NCBI GenBank assembly: GCA_002341165.1 | Contig: DDNL01000087.1 | Span: 1-24,222, forward strand | Length of the DNA stretch: 24,222 bases | Origin: Shewanellaceae bacterium UBA2521 | Lineage (GTDB): Bacteria; Pseudomonadota; Gammaproteobacteria; Enterobacterales; Shewanellaceae | Direction of reading: 5' to 3' | The notes under the pieces: generated by a model | Database searches by the model: none | The model's input: only the letters and a program-made list of their open reading frames with translations | What the model was told of the DNA's origin: nothing | Program-made: the position numbers and the translations under genes | Shown here: positions 15,667-23,839 of the stretch, piece after piece | Position numbering within the stretch: position 1 is the first letter of the stretch | How the letters are laid out: each line of letters begins with the position of its first letter

Positions 15667-16952
15667 CTCACTTTAAAAAGGGGTTGAAGTACATCGCCTT
15701 CAAGCAGGTGAAGTAAGCTGTTTTGACTGAGCTCTTGTTTGAGTACCGCAAAGACTTCATCATAAACTTGGCAAAGTTGGTTTATATCCTTTTGTGTGTG
15801 TGCATAAGATAAATTATGTGTGCCTATCATCAATATGCCGCGCTTGAGGAGTTCTTGTTGTATAAAAGTTTTGATCTGCCATGATGTAACTTCAGCTTGA
15901 TCTTTGATAGTCAAGAAAAGCCAAGAAGGGTGCCCTGATAGATGTAATACTTCACCGAGTTGATAGGTTTCAATGAGGTGATTGATTTGTTCTCGCAGCG
16001 CCGAACCAAGTTGAGCGAGGTGCTCAATTACAGGTTCATTTTGTAGGGTATTCAAAACGGCTTTTGCAGCAGCTAAAGATAAGGTTTCTCCGCCGAAAGT
16101 CCCTGAAAAAAAGATGTCTTCCATCTTCATCATGATATGTTGGCGCCCAACCACAGCAGAGAGAGGATGACCATTTGCTAAGCCTTTACCAAAAGTTGAT
16201 AAATCAGGTGTGACGCCAAAAAGCTCTTGTGCTCCGCCTTTTGCAAATCGAAATCCTGTAATGGTTTCATCAAAAATCAAGACAATCCCTTTTTGTTGCG
16301 TCAGCTCTCGTATTTGCTCCAGAAAACCAGGTTCAGGATAAACGCTATTCATAGGTTCCATCATGACCGCTGCAAATTCGCCTTCGTATTGTTCTAACAG
16401 GTCAAGTAAAGAATTGATGTTATTGTATTCAAAGCGATGCGTAAGCTCTTGAACGCATTGAGGTACCCCTAGATTTTTTGCTGTACTGCCGATGTACCAA
16501 TCTTGCCAGCCATGATAACCACAGACAGCAATACGCTCTTTACCCGTATAAGCGCGTGCTAAACGAATTGCAGCAGAGGTTGCATCGGTACCATTTTTAC
16601 CAAATCGCACCATTTGTGCTGAAGGAATCATCTCAACCAGCATTTCAGCGACTTGCATTTCTAAAGGATGAGGTAAGGAAAAAGAAACCCCTTGTGTGAG
16701 TTGTTGTGTTACAGCTTGGTTGGTCGATTCATCAGCATAGCCTAATGTGACACAAGCTAAAGCATTCACAAAATCAAGATAGACATTACCATCTACATCC
16801 CAAACTTGCGCACCTTTTGCTTTTTCGATAAAAAAAGGTGAGCTGCCTACAACATATTGTGTCTTACTTTTTGAAAAAGTTTGCGAGCCTAAAGGAATTG
16901 TTTTGAGTGCTTGATTTAATAAAGCTTCTGATTGTTGATAACGATGCGTCAT
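15663..16952 (-). CDS. Class III aminotransferase, glutamate-1-semialdehyde aminotransferase-like
   Basis: A 429-residue PLP enzyme of fold type I. YHGWQDWYIG (146-155), FDETITGFR (227-235, with D228 and E229) and FGKGLANGHPLSAVVG (254-269, with K256 as the Schiff-base lysine) are typical of the GSAM/acetylornithine group. It is not likely to be the haem-pathway HemL, because it lies within the Pse operon and is cotranslated with a cytidylyltransferase. Homologues of this kind occur in flagellin or surface glycan gene clusters next to SpsF-like genes. Its substrate is unproven, and it may aminate a side chain or a modified nonulosonate. Its start overlaps the spsF-like stop as ATGA and its own stop overlaps the 48-codon ORF. 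Confidence 0.85.
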   Translation of the reverse strand: MTHRYQQSEALLNQALKTIPLGSQTFSKSKTQYVVGSSPFFIEKAKGAQVWDVDGNVYLDFVNALACVTLGYADESTNQAVTQQLTQGVSFSLPHPLEMQVAEMLVEMIPSAQMVRFGKNGTDATSAAIRLARAYTGKERIAVCGYHGWQDWYIGSTAKNLGVPQCVQELTHRFEYNNINSLLDLLEQYEGEFAAVMMEPMNSVYPEPGFLEQIRELTQQKGIVLIFDETITGFRFAKGGAQELFGVTPDLSTFGKGLANGHPLSAVVGRQHIMMKMEDIFFSGTFGGETLSLAAAKAVLNTLQNEPVIEHLAQLGSALREQINHLIETYQLGEVLHLSGHPSWLFLTIKDQAEVTSWQIKTFIQQELLKRGILMIGTHNLSYAHTQKDINQLCQVYDEVFAVLKQELSQNSLLHLLEGDVLQPLFKVR

Positions 16953-17722
16953 AAAACCTCATCTTTCTGAACTTCATATTGAAGAGATTGAAAGTAGCCC
17001 TCATTTCTTTGCCGTTGAGCATCAAACCGAGCGTGATAAGGGAAGGCTTCACAAAGCTTGAGAATATCATCCATCGTGAAGCTCTTGTTATCTGCGTATA
17101 AGCTTTGATAAACCCAGTTTACAAAGTCAAAATCTTCTGGATGATCAACCGTCCATCTTAAATTGGAGAGATCTTTTTCATATTCGATATTGAGCATTTT
17201 GATTTGATTGCACATCTTATGATAAATATAAGGCGTAACATGCTCTTTTTCCGAGAGCAGCTTGGCATGTTGCCAAGCATAAACCAATGTATCGGCATGG
17301 ATCACCTCAACATCTAAACCGTCAGGATAAGTAGGCGGACGTGTATTGCAGGTGTAATCACTGCCTTGTGCAAGGTGTTGTGCGACCACGTGATCAATCA
17401 CGATAGGATCGATTAAAGGACAGTCACCCGTAAGTCTTATGACATGCTCAGTAGGATAGGTTTTTGAGGCTTTATACATGCGGTCGAGCACATGATCGAG
17501 CTGACCACGATAACACAACACGCCTATCGCTTCACATAAATCAGCAATAGGCTGGTCAGATGGATCATCAGATGTGGCAACTATAATATCATCAAGTGTA
17601 TGACAACGTTTGATACGTTCTATTTGCAGTGCGAGCATAGGCTTACCACAAATAGGTTTCAGAACTTTTTGTGGTAAGCGCTTAGAACTTTCTCGTGCTT
17701 GAATAATAGCCAGAGTTTGCAT
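16949..17722 (-). CDS. SpsF-type cytidylyltransferase, putative CMP-Pse synthetase
   Basis: A 257-residue nucleotidyltransferase. LAIIQARESSKRLPQKVLKPICGKPML (residues 4-30) is the SpsF/CMP-sugar synthetase nucleotide-binding signature. RLTGDCPLIDP (near 95-105) supplies the metal-binding aspartates. It belongs to the SpsF branch rather than the NeuA/PseF branch. In spore-coat and legionaminate clusters SpsF is thought to activate the sugar with CTP. No other candidate for CMP-Pse formation is in the window, so that function is inferred. It begins 1 bp after the aldo/keto reductase stop, and its stop overlaps the aminotransferase start as ATGA. Confidence 0.75.
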   Translation of the reverse strand: MQTLAIIQARESSKRLPQKVLKPICGKPMLALQIERIKRCHTLDDIIVATSDDPSDQPIADLCEAIGVLCYRGQLDHVLDRMYKASKTYPTEHVIRLTGDCPLIDPIVIDHVVAQHLAQGSDYTCNTRPPTYPDGLDVEVIHADTLVYAWQHAKLLSEKEHVTPYIYHKMCNQIKMLNIEYEKDLSNLRWTVDHPEDFDFVNWVYQSLYADNKSFTMDDILKLCEAFPYHARFDAQRQRNEGYFQSLQYEVQKDEVL

Positions 17723-17723
17723 G

Positions 17724-18572
17724 TTATAAAGAGTTCCATTGCGTTGGGTTGAGTAAGTTAAGATGCTCAGATTCTAAATTAAGGTTTAGATCGTTCCATG
17801 TCATCATTTTTTGATAGGCTTGCATTATTTCTATTAGCTGTTGCGATTGAATACAGCCAATAATAGTACAGTCAATAGAAGGTTGCTGTGTTAAAACAGA
17901 AACCGCAAGCTCAAGCTGTGTTAAACCATACTCTTGTGCCGCTTGATCAAATTTAATCAGATCAGCCTGATCTTGAAATTTTGCATGACGTTGTGTTGGA
18001 CTTATAGCGAGCAAGCCCTGTAAAAATAAAGAACGGCTATGCACTTCGACTCCAGCGCGTTGTGCATGTTGAAAAATGCGTTTCTCAAAACGTCTATCTA
18101 AAATATTTGCTGGCGCTTGGATCAGATCTAAATCAAAATGTTCTAGGGTTTGCTCTGCTTTATCTGGACTATAAAAAGAAACCCCTATTTTTTTGACTTG
18201 CCCATTAGATTTAAGTTTTTGCATCACGTCATAAATGTGATGCGCTCTTGATCCAAGAAGCAGATTTTCATCATGTAATAACACAGCATACACGCTATCG
18301 TGTTGAAGCTGCACTAAAGAGCTTTGCAGTTGTTCTTCCAAGCTCTGCGGTGTTTCACCATGCACTTTGGTGATGACGGCGTAATCTTGTGACGCGGAAC
18401 ATAAACCGAGACTCGTTTGGCTTTCACCATAAGCTGGAGCGGTATCTAAATAAGTTACATCATACGAAAGACCTAAATCCAGTATTTGCTGTATTTGCTC
18501 AAGATCAGCATAGCTTGTGTTGGTGACACCATAATTATGGTTAAATGCTGCGGTACCTAATGCAAACTTCAT
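17724..18572 (-). CDS. Aldo/keto reductase
   Basis: A 282-residue NADPH-dependent (beta/alpha)8 barrel oxidoreductase. Visible features are KFALGTAAF at the N-terminus, YLDTAPAYGESQTSLG (D and Y of the catalytic D-Y-K-H set), AVITKVHGETP (K) and VYAVLLHDENL (H), then KKIGVSFYSP and DLIQAPANILDRR. Such enzymes reduce carbonyls on sugars. In a Pse operon it may make a modified Pse or regenerate an intermediate. It is not part of the classical six-step pathway. The start at 18572 is preferred over a GTG six bases upstream because it overlaps the pseC stop as ATGA with GGGG upstream. Confidence 0.88.
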   Translation of the reverse strand: MKFALGTAAFNHNYGVTNTSYADLEQIQQILDLGLSYDVTYLDTAPAYGESQTSLGLCSASQDYAVITKVHGETPQSLEEQLQSSLVQLQHDSVYAVLLHDENLLLGSRAHHIYDVMQKLKSNGQVKKIGVSFYSPDKAEQTLEHFDLDLIQAPANILDRRFEKRIFQHAQRAGVEVHSRSLFLQGLLAISPTQRHAKFQDQADLIKFDQAAQEYGLTQLELAVSVLTQQPSIDCTIIGCIQSQQLIEIMQAYQKMMTWNDLNLNLESEHLNLLNPTQWNSL

Positions 18573-19729
18573 AAACACCCCAAGCTTTTGCTCAGTGCAT
18601 GGATAACGGTTTGTTGCTCCTCTAGAGTCAAGTTAGGGTGCAGTGGTAAGCTTAAAGCATGCGCATAATAGTGCTCTGCTTCAGGAAATTGTCCCACATT
18701 AAATCCCATGCTTTGATAATAGGGCTGAGTATGTACAGGGATATAATGTAGATTGACACCTATGCCTTGTGCCCTTAAGTCATCAAATACTTTTTTACGT
18801 GACACGCCACTTTCGGGCTGAATTTGAATGATGTACAGGTGCCTTGAACTCATGCACTCAGGCGCTTGATAAGGTAAAATAAGAGGGCTTTGCGCGAGTG
18901 CTTCGTCGTAGTTGGCTGCAAGTTGGTTTCTCTTCGCTACAAAGGCATCAAGTCGCGACATTTGGCTCAGACCTAAAGCAGCTTGCAACTCGGTCATACG
19001 GTAGTTAAAGCCTAAGTCGATTTGTTGATAATACCAAGCACCATGCGATGTACCTTCCATTAAGTCGATGTCACGTGTGACACCATGAGAGCGATAGAGC
19101 TGCATTTTTTGCAGCAAGACATCTGAATTAGTGGTCGCAATACCACCTTCGGCTGTAGTAATAATTTTGACAGGGTGAAAACTAAACACAGTGATGTCGC
19201 TGTAAGTGCAGTGGCCTACAGCTTCATCTTGATAACGAGCACCTATTGCATGCGAAGCGTCTTCAATGACAGAAAAGCCATAGATTTTGCTCAGTTGAGC
19301 AATCGCTTCCATGTCACAAGGTTGACCTGATAAGTGTACAGCAATGACTACTTTAGGGAGCTGGTTTTGTTGTTGTGCTATCTTTAACTTCCCTTCGAGC
19401 TTTATCGGGCAAAGGTTGTAAGTTCTGGGATCGATATCAACAAAATCAACTTCAGCACCGCAGTAAAGCGCGCAGTTTGCCGAAGCGACAAAGGTAATCG
19501 GTGAGGTCCACACCATATCACCTTGCGTAACGCCCAGAGCAAGGCATGCAATATGGAGCGCTGATGTAGCACTGTTGACCGCAACAGCATGCTTAGCTTG
19601 ACAGTATGTTGCAACACTTTGTTCAAAAGCAGGTAACACAGGTCCTTGTGTGAGAAAGTCTGATTTTAAAACTTGCTGTACAGCTTCAATATCAACCTCA
19701 CTAATATCTTGTTTTCCATAAGGAATCAT
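18569..19729 (-). CDS. pseC: UDP-4-amino-4,6-dideoxy-N-acetyl-L-altrosamine transaminase
   Basis: A 386-residue DegT/DnrJ/EryC1 PLP aminotransferase. Features include YGKQDISEVDIEAVQQVLKS at the N-terminus, AVNSATSALHIACLALG (50-66), IEDASHAIGA (155-164, D157), and FSFHPVKIITTAEGG (182-196) with K188 as the internal aldimine lysine. The HPVK motif and its place next to pseB identify PseC, which aminates C4 of the 4-keto sugar made by PseB. It starts 32 bp after pseB. Its stop overlaps the aldo/keto reductase start. The ribosome binding site before the ATG (AGAAGAAAC) is weak. Confidence 0.93.
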   Translation of the reverse strand: MIPYGKQDISEVDIEAVQQVLKSDFLTQGPVLPAFEQSVATYCQAKHAVAVNSATSALHIACLALGVTQGDMVWTSPITFVASANCALYCGAEVDFVDIDPRTYNLCPIKLEGKLKIAQQQNQLPKVVIAVHLSGQPCDMEAIAQLSKIYGFSVIEDASHAIGARYQDEAVGHCTYSDITVFSFHPVKIITTAEGGIATTNSDVLLQKMQLYRSHGVTRDIDLMEGTSHGAWYYQQIDLGFNYRMTELQAALGLSQMSRLDAFVAKRNQLAANYDEALAQSPLILPYQAPECMSSRHLYIIQIQPESGVSRKKVFDDLRAQGIGVNLHYIPVHTQPYYQSMGFNVGQFPEAEHYYAHALSLPLHPNLTLEEQQTVIHALSKSLGCL

Positions 19730-19761
19730 AAACTGTTTCTTCTTATTCTAAGGCTTTAGCT

Positions 19762-20748
19762 TTAAGACAGAGCTTTAATTTCTTCAATACTCAAAAAGTA
19801 AGGATTGTTATGCGAACTGTATTCATAACCTTGCTCGACAGGATAACCTCGCTCTTGTAATCGATTGACAGAAAAATCGTTATCAAGCTGATAAAAAGTG
19901 ATACTGGGTTTGATGATATAATGATCATCAAATTCTAGTGTGTGATGGGAGTCGTCAGCTGGACACATGGTTTCATGCAGTTTTTCGCCAGGACGTATAC
20001 CGACTATTTTTATATCAAGATGCGGCGCATAAGCTTGAGCTAAATCAAGAATACGTATAGAAGGTATTTTGGGTACGAAAATTTCACCACCTTGCATACG
20101 AGAAAAGTTTTTTAAAACAAACTGAACACCTTGCTCTAATGTGATCCAAAAGCGAGTCATATTCGGATCAGTGATGGGCAGATAAGTTTGCTTTTCTTCT
20201 ACCCTTTTTTTAAAAAAGGGTACAACAGAACCTCTTGAGCCGACGACATTACCGTAGCGTACAACGGCAAAGCGGGTTTGTTTTTGACCTACATTGTTAT
20301 TTGCAGCGACGAAAAGCTTATCGGAGGCAAGCTTAGTTGCACCATAGAGATTGATAGGGTTTGCCGCTTTATCTGTTGAAAGCGCGATGACTTTTTCGAC
20401 GTTATGGTAAATCGCAGCTTCAATAACACTTTCTGCACCATAAATATTAGTTTTGATACATTCTAACGGGTTGTACTCAGCGATGGGTACCTGTTTTATA
20501 GCTGCTGCGTGAATAACAAAATCGACGTTTTGCATAGCAATCTTCACACGATCTTTGTCTCTTACATCACCAATAAAATAGCGCATACAAGGGGCATCAT
20601 ATTGCTGTTGCATTTCGAATTGCTTGAGCTCATCTCTTGAGAAGATAATGAGACGCTTAGGCTTGTAGCTTTTTAAGATAGTTTCTACGTATTTTTTTCC
20701 GAAAGATCCGGTTCCGCCTGTAATTAAAATAGATTTATTGTTGAACAT
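19762..20748 (-). CDS. pseB: UDP-N-acetylglucosamine 4,6-dehydratase (inverting)
   Basis: A 328-residue extended SDR enzyme. The N-terminal Rossmann motif ITGGTGSFG is at 9-17, FSRDELKQFEMQQQY follows, and the active site has STDKAANPINLYGATKLASDK (the Y-x-x-x-K pair is YGATK, with the D/K after ST characteristic of PseB/FlaA1). It removes water from UDP-GlcNAc and inverts C5 to give the 4-keto-L-arabino hexose, the first step of Pse synthesis. The start at 20748 has AAGGA 6-7 nt upstream. A Met nine codons earlier is less likely. It is the first gene of the Pse operon and divergent from the LuxR-like gene. Confidence 0.95.
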   Translation of the reverse strand: MFNNKSILITGGTGSFGKKYVETILKSYKPKRLIIFSRDELKQFEMQQQYDAPCMRYFIGDVRDKDRVKIAMQNVDFVIHAAAIKQVPIAEYNPLECIKTNIYGAESVIEAAIYHNVEKVIALSTDKAANPINLYGATKLASDKLFVAANNNVGQKQTRFAVVRYGNVVGSRGSVVPFFKKRVEEKQTYLPITDPNMTRFWITLEQGVQFVLKNFSRMQGGEIFVPKIPSIRILDLAQAYAPHLDIKIVGIRPGEKLHETMCPADDSHHTLEFDDHYIIKPSITFYQLDNDFSVNRLQERGYPVEQGYEYSSHNNPYFLSIEEIKALS

Positions 20749-20944
20749 TTTCAATCCTTGAAATATTACGTTCACACAACTTTACATCAGTTTTATCTTT
20801 TTTAAAATATTTTTTTACTTTTTTAGAGAAATAGGTTGTTCTTTTTGTTTTTAGTTTACTTTTTATTTGCTCCTTTGTTATTGAGGTGGTACAACAGCTT
20901 TTTAAAATTAAAAAATAATATGTGTTTATATAGGAAGATAAAAT

Positions 20945-21742
20945 ATGATCCAGACCGTAAAAACAATAGAACAAACTTTTGAAGATTTAGCTTTAATCCA
21001 CGAAGATACCTTATCGAGTTTGAAGTACTTATCTGTATATGCTCTCAATTATACGTACATTGACTTTGAGAGTCACAAAATGGTCATTTCTGGTACGGAG
21101 TCAGATTGGATGACGCATATGATTCGATTAGGTTTACATCAAGAAGTAGCGCATAGACTACGTGAATACTGTTATGATTGGAGCGCAGAAAGTGAAACCA
21201 CAAAAGCTTATACGCAGTTTATGACAGAGCATCACCCTGAACTGAAATGGCGTAAAACAGATTTTGGCCTAAAAGGTAAGCATGGTTTTCATTTGCTTGA
21301 AATCGGCCATACGCAAGAGTTAGGTATTGAAACGTTTAATGCTATGGCTGACGCATTAAATGAATTTAAGTTCGAGTCAATACGCTTACAGGAAAAATAT
21401 CCAGCTATGTTGTATGACGTGGAAAGTATGCCAAGCATCCTTGATCTTCAAGCTGTCTTTTTGGAGCAAGATCAAGCGCTACAAGAGTCTATGAAAATCG
21501 AATTCGATGATTCACTGTTTGAACCTCTTGAAGAGCCTACACTGTCTAAAGAGGAAGATACGGCTTTATCTTTAAGAGTACAGTGGTATGAAGATGATGA
21601 AATAGCCGATCAAATGGCATTATCACTGAAAGAAGTGAAGCAGATTTTTATATCTATCAAAGATAAATACCATCAACCGAAAATTCCGCAACGTGTCTAC
21701 CTCGCAAAACGCAAAGAACTTTTCCCTGAGCTTTTTAACTAA
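20945..21742 (+). CDS. Unknown protein with LuxR-like C-terminal helix-turn-helix
   Basis: A 265-residue soluble protein. The first 150 residues form a mixed alpha/beta region (YTYIDFESHKMVISGTESDW, then GFHLLEIGHTQELGIETFNAM) that loosely resembles the N-terminal sensor domain of LuxR-type proteins. Residues about 205-255 contain DDEIADQMALSLKEVKQIF and then KYHQPKIPQRVYLAKRKELF, a pattern matching the recognition helix of the LuxR/GerE HTH (EIA...S..TVK). A linker of acidic residues (183-206) joins them. This is my best reading, not a firm identification. AGGAAG lies before the ATG. It is transcribed away from pseB, which makes it a candidate regulator of the Pse operon. It may also be unrelated. 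Confidence 0.5.
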   Translation: MIQTVKTIEQTFEDLALIHEDTLSSLKYLSVYALNYTYIDFESHKMVISGTESDWMTHMIRLGLHQEVAHRLREYCYDWSAESETTKAYTQFMTEHHPELKWRKTDFGLKGKHGFHLLEIGHTQELGIETFNAMADALNEFKFESIRLQEKYPAMLYDVESMPSILDLQAVFLEQDQALQESMKIEFDDSLFEPLEEPTLSKEEDTALSLRVQWYEDDEIADQMALSLKEVKQIFISIKDKYHQPKIPQRVYLAKRKELFPELFN

Positions 21743-21784
21743 AAACTTTACAGAACACTTCAACACACTTAAAACGCACCACCT

Positions 21785-21821
21785 CCCGTTGGACATACAT
21801 CATCGATGCATCTCCAATGGG
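21785..21821. terminator. Stem-loop between the LuxR-like gene and a small convergent gene
   Basis: CCCGTTGGA (21785-21793) pairs with TCCAATGGG (21813-21821): 9 bp with one G-T wobble. The loop is 19 nt and contains a CATCGATG palindrome. It sits 43 bp after the LuxR-like stop and just before the end of the opposite-strand gene, a place for a bidirectional terminator. No clear T run follows on either strand, so termination is uncertain. Confidence 0.35.
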
Positions 21822-21826
21822 TTGGG

Positions 21827-22054
21827 TTAGAGGTTGATATTAAAGAGTTGATGTGTATCGCCTTGTATTATGTACCAAGCGGCTTGAATGGATAGATTAT
21901 TCAGTTGATCAATGAGTTTTTGTAGATAACGCAATTCAAGTAATACAATATATTTCTGGTAATTTTGATAATCTAAGTCATGGTAACTCAGTTGACCAAT
22001 TGCGGTGTAAATTGATTGTGTGTCTGTATTTTTTTGACTGAGCGTATTTTCCAT
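21827..22054 (-). CDS. Small hypothetical helical protein
   Basis: A 75-residue acidic to neutral protein predicted to be mostly helical, with many Leu, Gln, Ile and Tyr residues (YHDLDYQNYQKYIVLLELRYLQKL). It has no membrane segment and no cysteine. I do not recognise a family. AGAGA lies upstream of the ATG, and TTGATAAT is a possible -10 further upstream. It lies between the Pse regulator candidate and the restriction-modification genes and runs in the same direction as the endonuclease. The frame could be a chance ORF, but the upstream signals and codon content are plausible. Confidence 0.5.
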   Translation of the reverse strand: MENTLSQKNTDTQSIYTAIGQLSYHDLDYQNYQKYIVLLELRYLQKLIDQLNNLSIQAAWYIIQGDTHQLFNINL

Positions 22055-22104
22055 AAAAAATTCTCTGGATTATCAATATTCAAATATCATCATCACGATT
22101 CAAG

Positions 22105-22139
22105 CCACCAGTAATAAGCTACTGGTGGTATTTATTACT
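22105..22139. other. Overlapping inverted repeats just after the endonuclease gene
   Basis: CCACCAGTA (22105-22113) pairs with TACTGGTGG (22120-22128), a perfect 9-bp stem with a 6-nt loop. A second perfect 8-bp inverted repeat, AGTAATAA (22110-22117) with TTATTACT (22132-22139), shares bases with the first, so the two hairpins are mutually exclusive. The structure lies 12 bp after the endonuclease stop codon. It may end the endonuclease transcript, but no T run follows on the minus strand. Confidence 0.5.
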
Positions 22140-22140
22140 C

Positions 22141-23520
22141 CTAAATACAATTCAAATCTATTTCTTCTTTTTGTTCATATAATTGGTTAAGGTTTTTTGA
22201 GCTGACTCTGAATTGACTTCTGCGTTTTGTTTTTGGTGCATCGGTGTCAATGTTTTCCATTTTTATACCAGGGTCGTAATAGATTGTACCGTTAGAAAAA
22301 GATGTTAGCAGCAAAATGATATTGCAGTTCTTAAATAGAGAGATAATATGGCCGTAGTGATATTGTTTAATATTGTTGTGCACTCGGTTTATTGAGGGAA
22401 TATAAACCGCTTTATTATGTTTATTTTTCCAATGATCTAAGATTTTAGTGAAGCTCCAACTTGCGACTACTTTTTGATTTCTATCTACTAACCCAATGTA
22501 ACCATTTGCGTCTGTAATATCTTTTTTTGTTGAATCAAATCCGTGTACTGTAAACATCAGTTGAGTTTTTTTATTGACTTTATGTGCAGCATGTTTGCCC
22601 GTAAAGTCTAACCGATTTGTTTTTTTTGGATTTAAGTATCCGTATTGTTTCATAAAGTTGATGATGCCAGACTCAACGTAGACACCCCCATCAGGTTCTG
22701 GTGTCATAAGTGTAAGTGGTTTTGCAGCAAGTGATCCGAAAGATGTCACATTATATTGCTTAACTTCCCAACCATGATAATCAGGATCTTTCGATCCGTT
22801 TGGTGTTATTCCTAGTTCTGCTTCTAATGTATAGCCACCACCATTTTGTGCTGTGTACGGTAAGTTTTGTCCTTTTGAGTTCAATCTCTTACTATTGATC
22901 CAACCTAATCTATGAATCCTCTGTAATTCTATAAGTAACTTTTTCTTTGATGAAATCGTTAGTTTATTTATTGCAATTTCTTCAAAAACCGATGACAACA
23001 AGTTAGGTTCTTTTGCAGTAATAGCTTTAAATATTTCAGAGTGTGGCGTTGCAAAATATGCTATTACTTTGTCACCTTTAATACCTAAAAATAAAACTCT
23101 GTCTTTATGACGGCCGTTTTTTTTGGGGCACATCCATTGGCTTAAATTAACATTGGATCCTTGTAAGAATCCAGATAACCGAACTTCTGGATACTGCGGA
23201 TAGTAAATGAACTGAGTATTTGGTGCTTCATACAGCTCACCATATGGTGACATCCACGACCATTGAATAGGCGCTTTATAAATAATTTTTCGTTTAGTTT
23301 GTTTTTTAGATTCAGATGTTGTGCCTGTTACATCACCTGAAGGGATGAAATCTAAATCTGTGAGATGGCTACCAGCATAAATTTGGTTTTTGCTGTTGTC
23401 ATTTGAAGCAAGTCTTTTGAAAAAAATATGTTGTATGTTGTGTTGTGTGAAGAGCTGCTGTAACTCTTTAATAGTTAAGCTAGCTGATTTTTTTGTATCG
23501 TAGATGGAAATTTTTGACAT
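22141..23520 (-). CDS. MvaI/BcnI-family type II restriction endonuclease
   Basis: A 459-residue protein. The nuclease region at about 227-260 reads GGGYTLEAELGITPNGSKDPDYHGWEVKQY. The expected catalytic set is E233, D247, E252 and K254, matching the D-x4-E-x-K arrangement of MvaI and BcnI. MvaI and BcnI are about 240 residues and cut CCWGG and CCSGG. Here an additional N-terminal region of about 220 residues (with YPQYPEVRLSGFLQG) precedes the catalytic part, making this a long member of the family. The start at 23520 is preferred over an upstream in-frame Met at 23580, because the latter adds a hydrophobic stretch unlike the rest. Its neighbour on the other strand is a Dcm-type CCWGG methyltransferase, so CCWGG cleavage is inferred. 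Confidence 0.85.
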   Translation of the reverse strand: MSKISIYDTKKSASLTIKELQQLFTQHNIQHIFFKRLASNDNSKNQIYAGSHLTDLDFIPSGDVTGTTSESKKQTKRKIIYKAPIQWSWMSPYGELYEAPNTQFIYYPQYPEVRLSGFLQGSNVNLSQWMCPKKNGRHKDRVLFLGIKGDKVIAYFATPHSEIFKAITAKEPNLLSSVFEEIAINKLTISSKKKLLIELQRIHRLGWINSKRLNSKGQNLPYTAQNGGGYTLEAELGITPNGSKDPDYHGWEVKQYNVTSFGSLAAKPLTLMTPEPDGGVYVESGIINFMKQYGYLNPKKTNRLDFTGKHAAHKVNKKTQLMFTVHGFDSTKKDITDANGYIGLVDRNQKVVASWSFTKILDHWKNKHNKAVYIPSINRVHNNIKQYHYGHIISLFKNCNIILLLTSFSNGTIYYDPGIKMENIDTDAPKTKRRSQFRVSSKNLNQLYEQKEEIDLNCI

Positions 23521-23839
23521 AATGAAAGTGTATAGAGTGAAGTTATTTGTAATGAAGTAAAGGTTGAATTTAACACACAAAAAAGCTTTTATATGATTTT
23601 TTTGTTAAATAAAACCTACTTTAGGCTTACTAGAAACTTTAAGGAGCATCACTGAAATTTTTTTTGTTTTAAAAACAAAGGTGACATACAAATAACTACT
23701 AGAAATATATAGTTTTTTTATATGTAATATCTTGCTATAAAAATGCTTACTCGGATTATTTAAGATTAATCATGGAACATATCTTGTCATCCGGGTAAAA
23801 TATGTGTTTATTTATCACTAAATTCACACAGAGAATGAA
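23521..23839. promoter_or_regulatory. Divergent promoter region of the restriction-modification pair
   Basis: 319 bp between the endonuclease and methyltransferase starts, very AT-rich and without a credible ORF. It contains a perfect palindrome-like repeat TTTGTTTT-A-AAAACAAA (23663-23679) and a direct repeat TACTAGAAA (23628-23636 and 23697-23705) that brackets it. These are candidate binding sites for a regulator of both genes. An AAGGAG at 23641 has no start codon at a usable distance. No controller (C) protein gene is visible. Confidence 0.5.

Noticed and set aside
20749..20944. Flagellar sigma-28 promoter before pseB
   Set aside because: A TAAAGTT-like stretch occurs, but no GCCGATAA-like -10 follows at the right distance, so a flagellar link is not supported by the promoter.
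20735..20974. A leftward 79-codon frame across the pseB-LuxR-like gap
   Set aside because: It is Lys/Thr/Ser-rich low-complexity translation of AT-rich promoter DNA, overlaps both neighbouring starts and has no ribosome binding site.
22141..23520. Homopolymer runs (up to eight A on the coding strand, near 23117-23124) as a phase-variation switch in the endonuclease
   Set aside because: Runs of seven or eight A/T are common in such AT-rich DNA and encode ordinary Lys codons here. No evidence of a frame switch is visible.
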